Below, piece by piece: positions 25,641 to 34,014 of a stretch of DNA of 64,000 bases (the stretch's first letter is position 1; each line of letters begins with the position of its first letter). The notes under the pieces were generated by a model. The model did no database searches and was not told the origin of the DNA. It saw only the letters and a program-made list of their open reading frames with translations. The DNA comes from a virus, in IMG/VR virus record IMGVR_UViG_3300010372_000004, positions 1 to 64,000 of that record; one strand, 5' to 3'. A program made the translations under genes and the position numbers.

Positions 25641-25829
25641 TCAAGCATAATTTTTTAAGCTTTTAAGAATTAGATCAAACTCTGCTGTTCCACAAGAAAA
25701 CAAACGTGAAACATAATCTTTTTCACCTTTTGTTGTTCTCCAACCTGTAATGCGTTTGATCTTAGCATTCGCTTTTTCTCTGCTCATGCTAAATTTAACT
25801 TCACCATCGTCTGATCTAAATTCAATCAT
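25641..25829 (-). CDS. hypothetical small basic protein
   Basis: 62 residues with a basic central segment (REKANAKIKRITGWRTTKG). GAGGA lies 9 nt before the ATG. Unrecognised. Confidence 0.7.
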   Translation of the reverse strand: MIEFRSDDGEVKFSMSREKANAKIKRITGWRTTKGEKDYVSRLFSCGTAEFDLILKSLKNYA

Positions 25830-25834
25830 GGTTG

Positions 25835-26314
25835 TTATTCCTCATCAGGGTCAACAATTGAGACACAGAAATAATCACAAAATTGCCAATCTGTGTTATA
25901 GGCTTCTCGTTTTGAGTATGTGACTTTAACATATTCAGAACCCATAAACTCCTTGAAAAAAGCATGTGGATAACGTGCCCATTCTTCTTTTTGAGAATTG
26001 GCAATCGTTAAAGTTTTCAATTTATTCAATGTGTTGTGTCGAATAAAGTAGCTTGGAACAGTTGACCAATGTTTTAATGGGTGGTGTTTGAATGCTAAAA
26101 ATAGCATTTCACCCACATCTGAATAATCGTTGGCAAGAATTTTAGCTATATAAATAGGGTATTCATACTTACCATCTTTGGCTGTCTGAAAGGCAAAATC
26201 CACATAGAAATTACCATTGGTTGGGTCTTTCTGGTGATTACAGACAACTATTCGACCATCGTTTTTTAATCGGTTGAATAATTGTATTGCTAAATTTGAA
26301 GTTTTAATACTCAT
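25835..26314 (-). CDS. hypothetical protein
   Basis: 159 residues, alpha/beta, Phe- and Tyr-rich. The ATG at 26314 has CGGAG 6 nt upstream, in the shoulder of a small CCGA/TCGG hairpin seen before two other early genes. Unrecognised. Confidence 0.74.
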   Translation of the reverse strand: MSIKTSNLAIQLFNRLKNDGRIVVCNHQKDPTNGNFYVDFAFQTAKDGKYEYPIYIAKILANDYSDVGEMLFLAFKHHPLKHWSTVPSYFIRHNTLNKLKTLTIANSQKEEWARYPHAFFKEFMGSEYVKVTYSKREAYNTDWQFCDYFCVSIVDPDEE

Positions 26315-26322
26315 CACTATCT

Positions 26323-26332
26323 CCGACTTCGG
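26323..26332 (-). promoter_or_regulatory. CCGA/TCGG leader hairpin, copy 1
   Basis: Minus strand TAACCGA, 2-nt loop, TCGGAGA directly before the gene at 26314; the Shine-Dalgarno GGAG overlaps the 3' arm. Copies 2 and 3 are at 27716-27726 and 29873-29883. Confidence 0.5.
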
Positions 26333-26345
26333 TTAAATTTTATTT

Positions 26346-26375
26346 AAAACAACCACTTAGCTAAGTGGTTGTTTT
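26346..26375. terminator. 30-bp perfect palindrome, probable bidirectional terminator
   Basis: AAAACAACCACTTAG followed directly by its complement. Flanked by T-rich sequence on the minus strand. Lies between two early genes. Confidence 0.7.
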
Positions 26376-26397
26376 ACAATTAATGTTTAATCATTTG

Positions 26398-26445
26398 ATT
26401 AAGCGGTTGATTAAGCGGTTGATTAAGCGGTTGATAAAGCAGTTG
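26398..26445. repeat. 12-bp tandem repeat, four copies
   Basis: ATTAAGCGGTTG is repeated at 26398, 26410 and 26422 exactly, and at 26434 with two changes, just past the stop of the gene at 26447. Possible binding-site array or replication-slippage product. Confidence 0.85.
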
Positions 26446-26446
26446 A

Positions 26447-26773
26447 TTAATCAGGAATAACAAAAGTCTTTTTGTATTCTTTTAACTTTTCAACTGCTTT
26501 ATCTTTGTCTTTATGATTTTGAAAACTGAGTGTTTTAATTCCAGCATTGTGTTTTGGAATTAAAACACGCAAAGTATATAAGCGTTCAGTTCGGTCAAAG
26601 TTGTCTTCAATAGTTAAGAAGAAAATACAACCATCTTCTCGTTTTTGAAGTTTTGTGCAAATCTTACTGCCCCAGAAATTCATACTTTCTGGGTCAAAGA
26701 AATGACCTTCTGGGTTCCACTGTTCGTATGCTGCGGTTAAGTCTGCATCTGTTACATAATTTGCTTTAGGCAT
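26447..26773 (-). CDS. hypothetical protein
   Basis: 108 residues, alpha/beta. GGAG lies 8 nt before the ATG in a leader (CCTTGGAGC) shared with the gene at 22508, and GGTTAAT-type repeats lie upstream of both. Unrecognised. Confidence 0.73.
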   Translation of the reverse strand: MPKANYVTDADLTAAYEQWNPEGHFFDPESMNFWGSKICTKLQKREDGCIFFLTIEDNFDRTERLYTLRVLIPKHNAGIKTLSFQNHKDKDKAVEKLKEYKKTFVIPD

Positions 26774-26843
26774 GGTTAATGCTCCAAGGTTGTTTGGTTA
26801 GTTGGTTGGTTAATTGATTTAAGTTTAATTAAATTTATTAGGT

Positions 26844-27707
26844 TTACTTTTGAAGTAAATCTAATAAATGTTGAGCGAGTTCAAATCGTTTTTCACCATA
26901 ATCGCCAGTGTATAGTGGCAAAGTATCGTATGAATAATGACCTGCTTTATATATTATTTCTGGGTTTTCCATTTTTACGCTATAACTATCAGCTATTGGA
27001 TATTGAATATTTCCACTAAAATGTTCCCATTTTTTAAAAGCAAAACGTAAAAACTCCTCCACATGATCAATATAGTTAGTACCTATATTGTCTTCTAAAT
27101 TACTGCAAAGTCCTGTTATTTGATCGAGACTATAAGCATTTTCAGAACCAATAACGTCTACCTTTGGGTCTTCTTGAATATACTGTTTATCTTCAATCAA
27201 AGCTTTTAAAAAGTTTTCTAAATCATGCCAATATTTAGCATCATCTTTGAAAAAGATTTTTTTAACTAAATCTTTAAAATCTGTTTTTTCATGCAAAAGA
27301 TTATATAAATCCTCTTTTGACATAAACAATTTCCCATCCTGTGTATAAACTTTTGGAATTACCCATTCAGGTTCAAATTGATAATTCCTAGATGGTTCCA
27401 ATGTTGCAAAAAACTTACTACACCATTTTGGGTTATATGTAATTTCAACATGTGATACTAAACTTCGATCAATGGTTGATTCAGAAGCTTCGTCTATTTT
27501 TAATATTGGGTCATTGCTACACATAAAGGCGTGGACATTTTTCACACCTTCTTCAATAACTCGCTGACGACCTGTTTCACGTGAATAAAACTGCACATTG
27601 GTTAAGATTAAGTTATCGCCACGGTCAATAACTTTCCCATTACTTAGTATAGAAAAATCTCCACGGTGGAGATTTTTATATATTCGATATTTGAATTGGT
27701 TTTTCAT
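26844..27707 (-). CDS. hypothetical protein
   Basis: 287 residues, acidic, helical middle. Preceded by GGAG 6 nt upstream in a CCGA/TCGG hairpin leader. No family recognised. Confidence 0.75.
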   Translation of the reverse strand: MKNQFKYRIYKNLHRGDFSILSNGKVIDRGDNLILTNVQFYSRETGRQRVIEEGVKNVHAFMCSNDPILKIDEASESTIDRSLVSHVEITYNPKWCSKFFATLEPSRNYQFEPEWVIPKVYTQDGKLFMSKEDLYNLLHEKTDFKDLVKKIFFKDDAKYWHDLENFLKALIEDKQYIQEDPKVDVIGSENAYSLDQITGLCSNLEDNIGTNYIDHVEEFLRFAFKKWEHFSGNIQYPIADSYSVKMENPEIIYKAGHYSYDTLPLYTGDYGEKRFELAQHLLDLLQK

Positions 27708-27715
27708 TTACTTCT

Positions 27716-27726
27716 CCGAGAATCGG
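27716..27726 (-). promoter_or_regulatory. CCGA/TCGG leader hairpin, copy 2
   Basis: Minus strand CTAACCGA, 3-nt loop, TCGGAGA before the gene at 27707. The GGAG ribosome binding site overlaps the hairpin. Confidence 0.5.
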
Positions 27727-27740
27727 TTAGCTATTTTAAA

Positions 27741-28052
27741 TTAATCCTCTAAAAAGTTTTCCAGCTCTGGAAAACTTTCTGGTACTCCAAATTGTCTTTG
27801 GACAGCTTTCGTGTTGTTCCAGTCTTTAAACCACTGAGATTCAAATTTTTCATTTGCATCTGTGACTTTATCTAAGTATTTTTGCAATTCTGCAATTATA
27901 CGTTGATTTCTGTTAAAAATAATCCAGCCGTCTTCCAGTTGATCTGAGCTTAAAAAATCATTGTGTCCACAACAAGTACAGACCTCTAAATGAAAATCTA
28001 TAACGTCACAGCGTTTACACAACTTCCTTTTAGCATATTCTGGGTTAGCCAC
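27741..28052 (-). CDS. zinc-finger-like small protein
   Basis: 103 residues. LCKRC then CTCCGHND (about residues 12-31) give four cysteines with the spacing of a small zinc ribbon; an acidic helical domain follows. A GTG start at 28052 has AAGG 8 nt upstream, whereas the TTG at 28058 is too close to it. Overlaps the upstream gene by 8 nt. Confidence 0.72.
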   Translation of the reverse strand: MANPEYAKRKLCKRCDVIDFHLEVCTCCGHNDFLSSDQLEDGWIIFNRNQRIIAELQKYLDKVTDANEKFESQWFKDWNNTKAVQRQFGVPESFPELENFLED

Positions 28053-28431
28053 AGTCAATACCTTCCCGAAAATGATGAAAACTTACATAAGGTAAATTTT
28101 TATCTTTGTGAAATTTACGTTCAGCAGCAAGTAAATTCTTTAAGCTCAGTTCAGAATCAACTTCATGCTTCCATTTATCTTTTACATCAACAGTCTGGTA
28201 ATACCATTCGTTGCCATGTTTATAACCAACTTCTACAGTAGCTGGGTCAAAAAATTGAGTGTATTCACTACCGTCTGCAAATTTGGTAATGAGTACAAGT
28301 CTTGGTTGAGATCGGGACTTAGCCCATTCTCTCATTGCTGAATGAATCCTATCAGCGCAATAGTAGCGATAATCGGGGTGTCGCCAGTCTGGTTTTGGTA
28401 GCCATTTTTCATGATACGTTTGCGTCTTCAT
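28045..28431 (-). CDS. hypothetical protein
   Basis: 128 residues, rich in His, Trp and Tyr, alpha/beta. ATG at 28431 with CGGAG 8 nt upstream; it overlaps the upstream gene by 23 nt. Unrecognised. Confidence 0.72.
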   Translation of the reverse strand: MKTQTYHEKWLPKPDWRHPDYRYYCADRIHSAMREWAKSRSQPRLVLITKFADGSEYTQFFDPATVEVGYKHGNEWYYQTVDVKDKWKHEVDSELSLKNLLAAERKFHKDKNLPYVSFHHFREGIDCG

Positions 28432-28792
28432 CAAATTTACTCCGAATACTTAACCCATCAATGGTTGGGTTCCAGTCAATGTCTTGGACAGAATTACCTG
28501 ACATTTTACAAACAACTATTTTCCCATTTAAATCTTTATAACCATTGAGGTTTTTGGATTTCCAGATATGTTGAATGGTTAAAATTTGCTGTTTAATATC
28601 ATCGAAAGTAGTATTAATATTGGTTTCATCCCAATAATTTAAAAGACTTTCCAAAGTTGGCATTACCGCCATTCTGGTTTCTGTCACAGTCCCATCTTTC
28701 TGAAATTTCAATTCGGCATAAAGACCTTGGGCTTTAGTATCACAGTCAGTTAAGACACTGATATTTTCAATTGTTGCGATTTCTAAATTCAT
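28409..28792 (-). CDS. hypothetical protein
   Basis: 127 residues. The ATG at 28792 has GGAG 6 nt upstream; an upstream in-frame start at 28834 would lie inside the previous gene. Unrecognised. Confidence 0.72.
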   Translation of the reverse strand: MNLEIATIENISVLTDCDTKAQGLYAELKFQKDGTVTETRMAVMPTLESLLNYWDETNINTTFDDIKQQILTIQHIWKSKNLNGYKDLNGKIVVCKMSGNSVQDIDWNPTIDGLSIRSKFDEDANVS

Positions 28793-28805
28793 TATTGGCT
28801 CCAAA

Positions 28806-29075
28806 CTAATCAAAGTCATATTCAAATTCACCATCTGAATTAATGAATTGCATCACAAAACTTTTCAGTTTGCTTTTCATCATTTTATTTTCAGACAGTA
28901 ACTTTTGTGTGCGTTCCTGATAATATTCCATAGCTTTAGTGAACGCTTGATGTTCGGTTTCAGCTCTCATTGCCAAGTTCATGCTTTGAGCATGATCATA
29001 TAACCAATAACCATCTCGGCATTTATGAAGGTTAAAAAATTCATTGCTGAGAATTTTTTCACATTTTTCAGCCAT
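28806..29075 (-). CDS. hypothetical helical protein
   Basis: 89 residues, helical, with an acidic C terminus (DGEFEYDFD). GGAGGG lies 8 nt before the ATG. Unrecognised. Confidence 0.72.
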   Translation of the reverse strand: MAEKCEKILSNEFFNLHKCRDGYWLYDHAQSMNLAMRAETEHQAFTKAMEYYQERTQKLLSENKMMKSKLKSFVMQFINSDGEFEYDFD

Positions 29076-29521
29076 TAATCAGTCCCTCCATCAATGCTAA
29101 TGATATTTTCAGCATGGTAGACCCAGTCTGTATCTACCAAACCTCTTTTGTTATACATTCCAGCTGCTTCAACACCTTTAAACTTAATCATGATGTTGTA
29201 TTGTGGATGTTTAAGGTAACGCTCATGAATTGTTGAGAAGCTTTCAACAATCTTAATGTCACCATCCAAAGTCATTATTTCGGACCCAACTTTGATTCGT
29301 TTCAGAACGTCAGCACCTACTTCATATTTGTCACGGAAGTAGTCAATGGCATCTAAATAAGATTTTTCTTCATCATTCCAACCACCGATGTTGAAAATAG
29401 CCCATAAGGTGTTCATGACATTGTTGTAGTCGTCAATAAGGTCGGCATCACCGCATTTTTCGGACACTTTTTGGTGCATGTGGTTGACAAATGATAAAAA
29501 AAGCAGGGTCTCCCTTTTCAT
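29075..29521 (-). CDS. hypothetical protein, start uncertain
   Basis: 148 residues from the ATG at 29521, which has only a weak AGAG site and overlaps the upstream gene by 74 nt in another frame. An internal ATG at 29479 would shorten the overlap but has no better site. C-terminal half beta-rich (IKVGSEIMTLDGDIKIVESF). Unrecognised. Confidence 0.62.
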   Translation of the reverse strand: MKRETLLFLSFVNHMHQKVSEKCGDADLIDDYNNVMNTLWAIFNIGGWNDEEKSYLDAIDYFRDKYEVGADVLKRIKVGSEIMTLDGDIKIVESFSTIHERYLKHPQYNIMIKFKGVEAAGMYNKRGLVDTDWVYHAENIISIDGGTD

Positions 29522-29864
29522 GCTCTAAAATTCTTTGTTCAAAAGTCAAAGGTTTTGCAGTTTCTTGAGGATTTTCTGCAACCCAATTTTCTGGATGAAG
29601 TACATCTTCCAAAGGTTGAGGTGGAATATTCAAAACTGCAAAATAATCAGTCATATCATTGTTATTCAAACCATCTATGAAAGTTTGAGTTGTGTCTGTT
29701 TTGAAATATTCATCGTTTTCATTACTGGCTTCAATCTCAGCCAAAATTTTTGACCAAGGTTCGCCAGAATTTAAACGCTCTTGTAACCACTCTTGATAAT
29801 CATCAATTCGCATATCTTGCTTATGGTTGTGTGCACTGCTGATTGTGATAAACACTTGTTGCAT
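29448..29864 (-). CDS. hypothetical acidic protein
   Basis: 138 residues; ATG at 29864 with CGGAG 6 nt upstream in a CCGAA/TTCGG hairpin leader, preferred to an in-frame start at 29909. Acidic helical body, basic last residues. Unrecognised. Confidence 0.7.
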   Translation of the reverse strand: MQQVFITISSAHNHKQDMRIDDYQEWLQERLNSGEPWSKILAEIEASNENDEYFKTDTTQTFIDGLNNNDMTDYFAVLNIPPQPLEDVLHPENWVAENPQETAKPLTFEQRILEHEKGDPAFFIICQPHAPKSVRKMR

Positions 29865-29872
29865 GATTTTCT

Positions 29873-29883
29873 CCGAATTTCGG
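29873..29883 (-). promoter_or_regulatory. CCGAA/TTCGG leader hairpin, copy 3
   Basis: Minus strand TTAACCGAA, 1-nt loop, TTCGGAGA before the gene at 29864; the ribosome binding site overlaps the 3' arm as in copies 1 and 2. Confidence 0.5.
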
Positions 29884-30264
29884 TTAATTGTTTGAGGGAT
29901 TTTTGACATAACAATTATCAGGGTTGAAACCTAAGCTTTTGTTTTTTCTGATAATTCTACTGCCTTTGACATAGTTTTGTGAGTCACACCACTTGAAGAA
30001 ATTTTCACGTTCTAACCATTCGGTGCAAATGGTGATTCCAATTTCTCCAAATTTATAGAAATCATCGTGAGTTTTGCTCAGACATTTTCTACGCATTGTT
30101 TCATAACTAGCCTTGGCTGGATGATTTGAATAGCTCTTGACACGGCTTAAATCACAGCAAGGTCTGCAAATATAAAAGCCTTTTTTACGACTCTCATATT
30201 CTGCTTGCCTACTGACAGTAAAAACCAGCTGGCAAGATTTACAAGTCAGCTGATACTTTTTCAA
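29884..30264 (-). CDS. zinc-ribbon protein with AP2/HNH-associated fold
   Basis: 126 residues. Two CxxC pairs (CKSC near 8, CRPC near 33) form a zinc ribbon. The rest (YETMRRKCLS, then FGEIGITICTEWLE, FFKWC, FNPDNCYV) matches the DNA-binding module found in many small phage and homing-endonuclease-related proteins (pattern M-x-R-C, G-x-x-G-I-x-x-C-x-x-W, N-C). No HNH catalytic histidines are visible, so it is probably DNA-binding only. It starts with TTG, with GGGAG 8 nt upstream. Confidence 0.75.
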   Translation of the reverse strand: MKKYQLTCKSCQLVFTVSRQAEYESRKKGFYICRPCCDLSRVKSYSNHPAKASYETMRRKCLSKTHDDFYKFGEIGITICTEWLERENFFKWCDSQNYVKGSRIIRKNKSLGFNPDNCYVKNPSNN

Positions 30265-30569
30265 TTTCTATACTCCCGAATTAATTTGGAGAATAAACGA
30301 TTTCGCCAATGTCCTGTCGTTGGTCTTTGATCGTTATAAATCACCTGACTTAATTGAATATAAAACTTACGTTTTGAATATCGCTTTCGCCAGCTTTTTA
30401 ATAACATCAAAGTATTATGAACTTCACATTCAAGCTCTCGCTTATATTGACGGTTGGTGTTTGGAATCAATTCATGGATAGAAACTTTGACACCATCGTT
30501 GATTTTATTTGTCAACGATGGGTATTTTTTCTGAGCCAAGAATTGAAGATGTTTTTGAGTTACTTTCAT
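30261..30569 (-). CDS. hypothetical basic protein
   Basis: 102 residues, very basic (Lys/Arg throughout, e.g. LKSWRKRYSKRKF), probably nucleic-acid binding. AAGGA lies 6 nt before the ATG and the end overlaps the next start by 4 nt. Unrecognised. Confidence 0.72.
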   Translation of the reverse strand: MKVTQKHLQFLAQKKYPSLTNKINDGVKVSIHELIPNTNRQYKRELECEVHNTLMLLKSWRKRYSKRKFYIQLSQVIYNDQRPTTGHWRNRLFSKLIREYRN

Positions 30570-30605
30570 AATCTTTCCTTAACTCATAAATTGTTATTTA
30601 ATAGT

Positions 30606-30839
30606 TTACCAATTCTCTAATAAATTTAAGAAATTTGGTTTGATTGTATATTTTCGATGGGTTTGATAACTCGCTGCACCATAACGGATAAATTCACAGT
30701 TGGTCATTTCAGAAAACATAATTGAGCTTCTTAAATCTCGCTCAATTAGCATGTTATATAATTTCAACACTGCTTTATTTTCTTCAGTTTCACCCTCTCG
30801 TTCTATTTGAGCTTTGATTGAATCCAAGACTTTGCCCAT
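30606..30839 (-). CDS. hypothetical small protein
   Basis: 77 residues, helical N-terminal half. GAGG lies 7 nt before the ATG. Unrecognised. Confidence 0.7.
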   Translation of the reverse strand: MGKVLDSIKAQIEREGETEENKAVLKLYNMLIERDLRSSIMFSEMTNCEFIRYGAASYQTHRKYTIKPNFLNLLENW

Positions 30840-30856
30840 AGATTTACCTCAAATTT

Positions 30857-31132
30857 TTACAATAAATGCTGTGGAATAAAGGATAATTTACGAGTTTTCT
30901 CAAAGTATTTGAGCCAATTTTCTTTACTCATAAATATACAAGGTGATTCAAAAGTAATACCTGAATTAAGTCGGGTGCACTTATGAAAACCAGACTTATA
31001 CTTGAATCCCATTTTTTGAACTTGACCAATCAATATGTGATGTTGCCGACCTATTAAATACCCAATAGATCGACTGTCGGCATTTTCAAGGTCAGTAACA
31101 CGAAATTGATTGGCATACGTTTTACTGACCAT
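30857..31132 (-). CDS. hypothetical small protein
   Basis: 91 residues, basic. GAGG lies 6 nt before the ATG; 8 nt separate it from the upstream gene. Unrecognised. Confidence 0.7.
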   Translation of the reverse strand: MVSKTYANQFRVTDLENADSRSIGYLIGRQHHILIGQVQKMGFKYKSGFHKCTRLNSGITFESPCIFMSKENWLKYFEKTRKLSFIPQHLL

Positions 31133-31140
31133 TCGTTACC

Positions 31141-31422
31141 TCAAAAATAATAGTGATTGGTGATGTGAATACTTTGGACGAATGGACATTGTTTGACTAT
31201 GTCCTTGAAACTGTTGTGGATACAATCGACGTACCCATCTGGATTACAGATTGATACTTGAATAGAAGTTTGAGATGTTTTAATCATCTCGGCTTCAGCA
31301 TAGACTTCGTCAAAGTCCTTGCCATTTTTCTTGAAAATGGCTTTTAGTTTGTCAATTGGATTTCGTGAACTATCCAATTTGTCAAGATTAAGCTCAACAG
31401 CTGCTTCTAGCCATAAAGACAT
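31141..31422 (-). CDS. hypothetical small protein
   Basis: 93 residues, helix followed by beta strands. ATG at 31422 with GAGG 8 nt upstream, preferred over the GTG at 31431. Unrecognised. Confidence 0.7.
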   Translation of the reverse strand: MSLWLEAAVELNLDKLDSSRNPIDKLKAIFKKNGKDFDEVYAEAEMIKTSQTSIQVSICNPDGYVDCIHNSFKDIVKQCPFVQSIHITNHYYF

Positions 31423-31434
31423 ATTGCTCACCTC

Positions 31435-31848
31435 TTACATCCCTTGCTTCCACTGCATACAAGCCATTGCTCGGAAGTATGGAATGGTCACTGGGTCAAG
31501 ACACCAATGTTTGCCATTCATACCAGTTTCATGAATTTTCTTATACAAAAGTATTCCAAACATGCCTTGGTTTTGTCCAAAACACAGGCATGAACGGATT
31601 TGCTGACCTTTTTCGTTCAATTCATAAAACCCATCTTTTTCAATGACGTAATGCTCAATGTTTAATTGTTTGAGTACATCATTAAATTCCTGAACTTCAG
31701 CATCGGTTAAGTTTCTGCCAAGGTTCGGGATAAAACCAAGGTCGAAATAGATGAAACCATTTGTTGTTGGGTCATAAGTGTGGACAGTTCTCAAATATTG
31801 AGTCTTTGCATCTTTTACATGCAGTTGTGTCATGTTTTGATGATTCAT
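31435..31848 (-). CDS. hypothetical protein
   Basis: 137 residues, alpha/beta. AAGGA lies 10 nt before the ATG, slightly long spacing. Unrecognised. Confidence 0.7.
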   Translation of the reverse strand: MNHQNMTQLHVKDAKTQYLRTVHTYDPTTNGFIYFDLGFIPNLGRNLTDAEVQEFNDVLKQLNIEHYVIEKDGFYELNEKGQQIRSCLCFGQNQGMFGILLYKKIHETGMNGKHWCLDPVTIPYFRAMACMQWKQGM

Positions 31849-31862
31849 TGCTTGGTTATCCT

Positions 31863-32138
31863 TTACTTAATTTCGTTGATCAATGTTGGTTGATTACCTG
31901 TTCTAAACAAATGATCGAATAGCGCACTCAAAAATAAAAACAGCAAGGCATCAACAATACAAAAAAGAATTTTCAGCTTTGCAATTTCTAAAGTTATTTT
32001 TGACCAGTTTCTGCCGTCGAAAGCTATTTGAAAAAAGATAATAACCATGATGATGATTGCAATAAATCCAATCCCAAAAAAGAACCAAGAAACGTATTTG
32101 AAAATGATGTTTCTTGAATAGTGAAATGAACTTTTCAT
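31863..32138 (-). CDS. small membrane protein
   Basis: 91 residues with two strong hydrophobic segments (about 15-38 and 58-74) joined by a short basic loop. GAGGA lies 5 nt before the ATG. It is the first gene of the long minus-strand early array, immediately left of the non-coding control region. Unrecognised. Confidence 0.75.
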   Translation of the reverse strand: MKSSFHYSRNIIFKYVSWFFFGIGFIAIIIMVIIFFQIAFDGRNWSKITLEIAKLKILFCIVDALLFLFLSALFDHLFRTGNQPTLINEIK

Positions 32139-32199
32139 GATTTTCCTCTGTTTTTGAATTTACGCTTGTACGCTTGTTAGAGCGATTTTAATTTGCTGA

Positions 32200-32620
32200 C
32201 GCTACGTTTCCCTATGTGGTGCTTAAAAGTGCGCTAAAAACGCTGTTTTTGGGCATTTTAGAGGGGGTCAGCTTGGGTTGGTGACGCAGATTTTGGTTTT
32301 TCACTCAAAAATTGGGTGTTTTGGTGGGGTGTTTTGTTGGGGTTTTTGAGTGAGTTTTCGGTGACGGTTTTGAGTCAGGTTGAGGTTCAGGTTTTGACTC
32401 GGTTATGACTCGTTTGTGGATTTTGCTACAGACACAGACGGAGTCGGGGTCTGTGGGTGTCGGCTGTGCGAATAGGTTATGGTGATGGTTTTGTCAAGGG
32501 TTTTTACACAAGTTAACGAAAAGGTTCTGTTTTTAACAAAAGATTACGTTAAGGTTGTGGTTGAGGTCTTGACTTGGATTAGGGTTTAGGCAGGGTGGTT
32601 AAAAAATAATCAAATTACGT
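32200..32620. other. gene-free, strand-asymmetric G/T-rich tract
   Basis: The plus strand is strikingly rich in G and T (repeated GGTT, TTGAG, GTGACG and GACTCGG words) and poor in C and A. No gene is seen. Such asymmetry is seen near replication origins and in R-loop-prone DNA; it borders the repeat array at 32681. Confidence 0.55.
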
Positions 32621-32659
32621 GAAACGGAAAGTAATCTGATTAAAAAATGAACACCTTGA

Positions 32660-33080
32660 AAAAGTCCTTTAAAAACGCAGGGTTAACTCTCTAGGAATTA
32701 CGGAGATGGAGAAAAAGCCCTATTTTGGTGCGAAAAATCGTCAAATGAGACAATTTCTCATTAACAAAAAACCTTTAAAAATCGCATGGTTAACTCTCTA
32801 GGAATTAAACTGACCAAAAGTGCTTTTATATTAACTATATTTATTTACTCTATTTTTTTAAATTTTTTCATTTTTATCACACCCAAATTTTATTTTCTCA
32901 ATTGTAATTCCTAGAGAGTTAACCAATGGATTTTAAAGAGAAAACTGGTAATGAGAAAATTTCTCAATTTGCATAAATTCCGCCACTTTTTCACCAAAAT
33001 GGTCCAATCTGTGACAGAATCTCTCACTGATCAATTTCCTACAGCCCTTTATCCATCACTGGTTAACTCTCTAGGAAATA
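32660..33080. other. candidate replication origin: four iterons flanking an AT-rich tract
   Basis: GGTTAACTCTCTAGGAATTA occurs at 32681-32700 and 32788-32807 (plus), inverted at 32905-32924, and with one change at 33061-33080 (plus). Copies are extended upstream by a shared CCTTTAAAA/CGCA-type segment, and copies 2 and 3 also share an AATGAGA/TTTCTCATT inverted repeat about 40 nt away. A highly AT-rich stretch (32820-32900) lies between copies 2 and 3, as expected for an unwinding element. Origin function is inferred; an operator array is the alternative. Confidence 0.65.
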
Positions 33081-33370
33081 AGAAATTCTTGAACTTTTAA
33101 GTAATCTTCTGGCTTAAATCCATTTTTCCACTCAAAATTCCAACCTTGTCCAGTTTTTTCGATCAACAAACCATAAGATTTTACTTGACTTCCACCACGT
33201 ATTCTGTATGCAGTCCCAACTCGGACTCTGTCAAGGTTTTTAACACTGTCATCGAACTTGATGTAAACGGCGTTAAAACCACGTGGAACCCAACAAACTG
33301 TGTCTGGAACAGGGAAAATTGACGCTATTTTTGGCGAATTTAATTTGTTTTTTACGTTTTGAATATCCAT
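33071..33370 (-). CDS. hypothetical protein ending within an iteron
   Basis: 99 residues, basic, beta-rich (VCWVPRGFNAVYIKF). AAGGA lies 7 nt before the ATG. Its stop codon is inside repeat copy 4. Proximity to the putative origin might hint at DNA binding, but no motif supports it. Confidence 0.7.
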   Translation of the reverse strand: MDIQNVKNKLNSPKIASIFPVPDTVCWVPRGFNAVYIKFDDSVKNLDRVRVGTAYRIRGGSQVKSYGLLIEKTGQGWNFEWKNGFKPEDYLKVQEFLIS

Positions 33371-33417
33371 TTTGGTATCCTTTATGTGATAACTTTTGTC
33401 ACAGATGCATAAAAAGA

Positions 33418-33444
33418 AAGGGCTAAGTCATTGATTTAGCCCTT
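33418..33444 (-). terminator. intrinsic terminator
   Basis: Stem AAGGGCTAA/TTAGCCCTT (33418-33426/33436-33444), 9-nt loop, followed on the minus strand by TCTTTTT. Ends the gene at 33470-33916. Confidence 0.8.
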
Positions 33445-33469
33445 GTAAATGATGTGTTTCAGACAATTT

Positions 33470-33916
33470 TTATTTTGTCAAATTTGTAGTAACTTTCACG
33501 TAATCTTGATCAGAAATTGAGCGTTTTAAAGCCTTAAATTGAGCCTTAATCCATGCCAATTGTTCCAGTCGAAGATCAGTTAAAGTTACAGCCGATTGCC
33601 AAGAATAGACCTTATTTTCGAGATACCATTCTTTAGCTTCAGTTAACAATCCAATCTTTTGGTCGATTGATTTAATCCAAAATTTGAAATCTGTAAAGTT
33701 AGAAACTGCTTTTAATACCGAACAATAAGTCACAATATGAGTTAAAACCCAAGCGATTTGGTTCGATTTTTTATGAGCTTCATAATTGAATGGCTGCTTA
33801 TATGCTTCAAAAGCAACACGATTTTGCACAGAAGTATCTGTGATAAAAGTATTTGATAAAACACGGACAGCATCAAAGCGCAGAATTTCAGGGAACTCTA
33901 TATGAATTTCTTTCAT
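33470..33916 (-). CDS. hypothetical helical protein
   Basis: 148 residues, predicted all-helical, basic C-terminal third. Weak ribosome binding site (GAG). Unrecognised. Confidence 0.68.
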   Translation of the reverse strand: MKEIHIEFPEILRFDAVRVLSNTFITDTSVQNRVAFEAYKQPFNYEAHKKSNQIAWVLTHIVTYCSVLKAVSNFTDFKFWIKSIDQKIGLLTEAKEWYLENKVYSWQSAVTLTDLRLEQLAWIKAQFKALKRSISDQDYVKVTTNLTK

Positions 33917-34014
33917 GATTTTGACTCACTATATTGATTTCAATTTTGAATTTAACAAAATTTGCCGATTAAGGCAGTTTTTACCACGAATGAACGCCTA
34001 TTACACGGCGCATA

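Noticed and set aside
26398-26445. CRISPR-like array
   Set aside because: Units are 12 bp and contiguous with no spacers, and no Cas genes are present.
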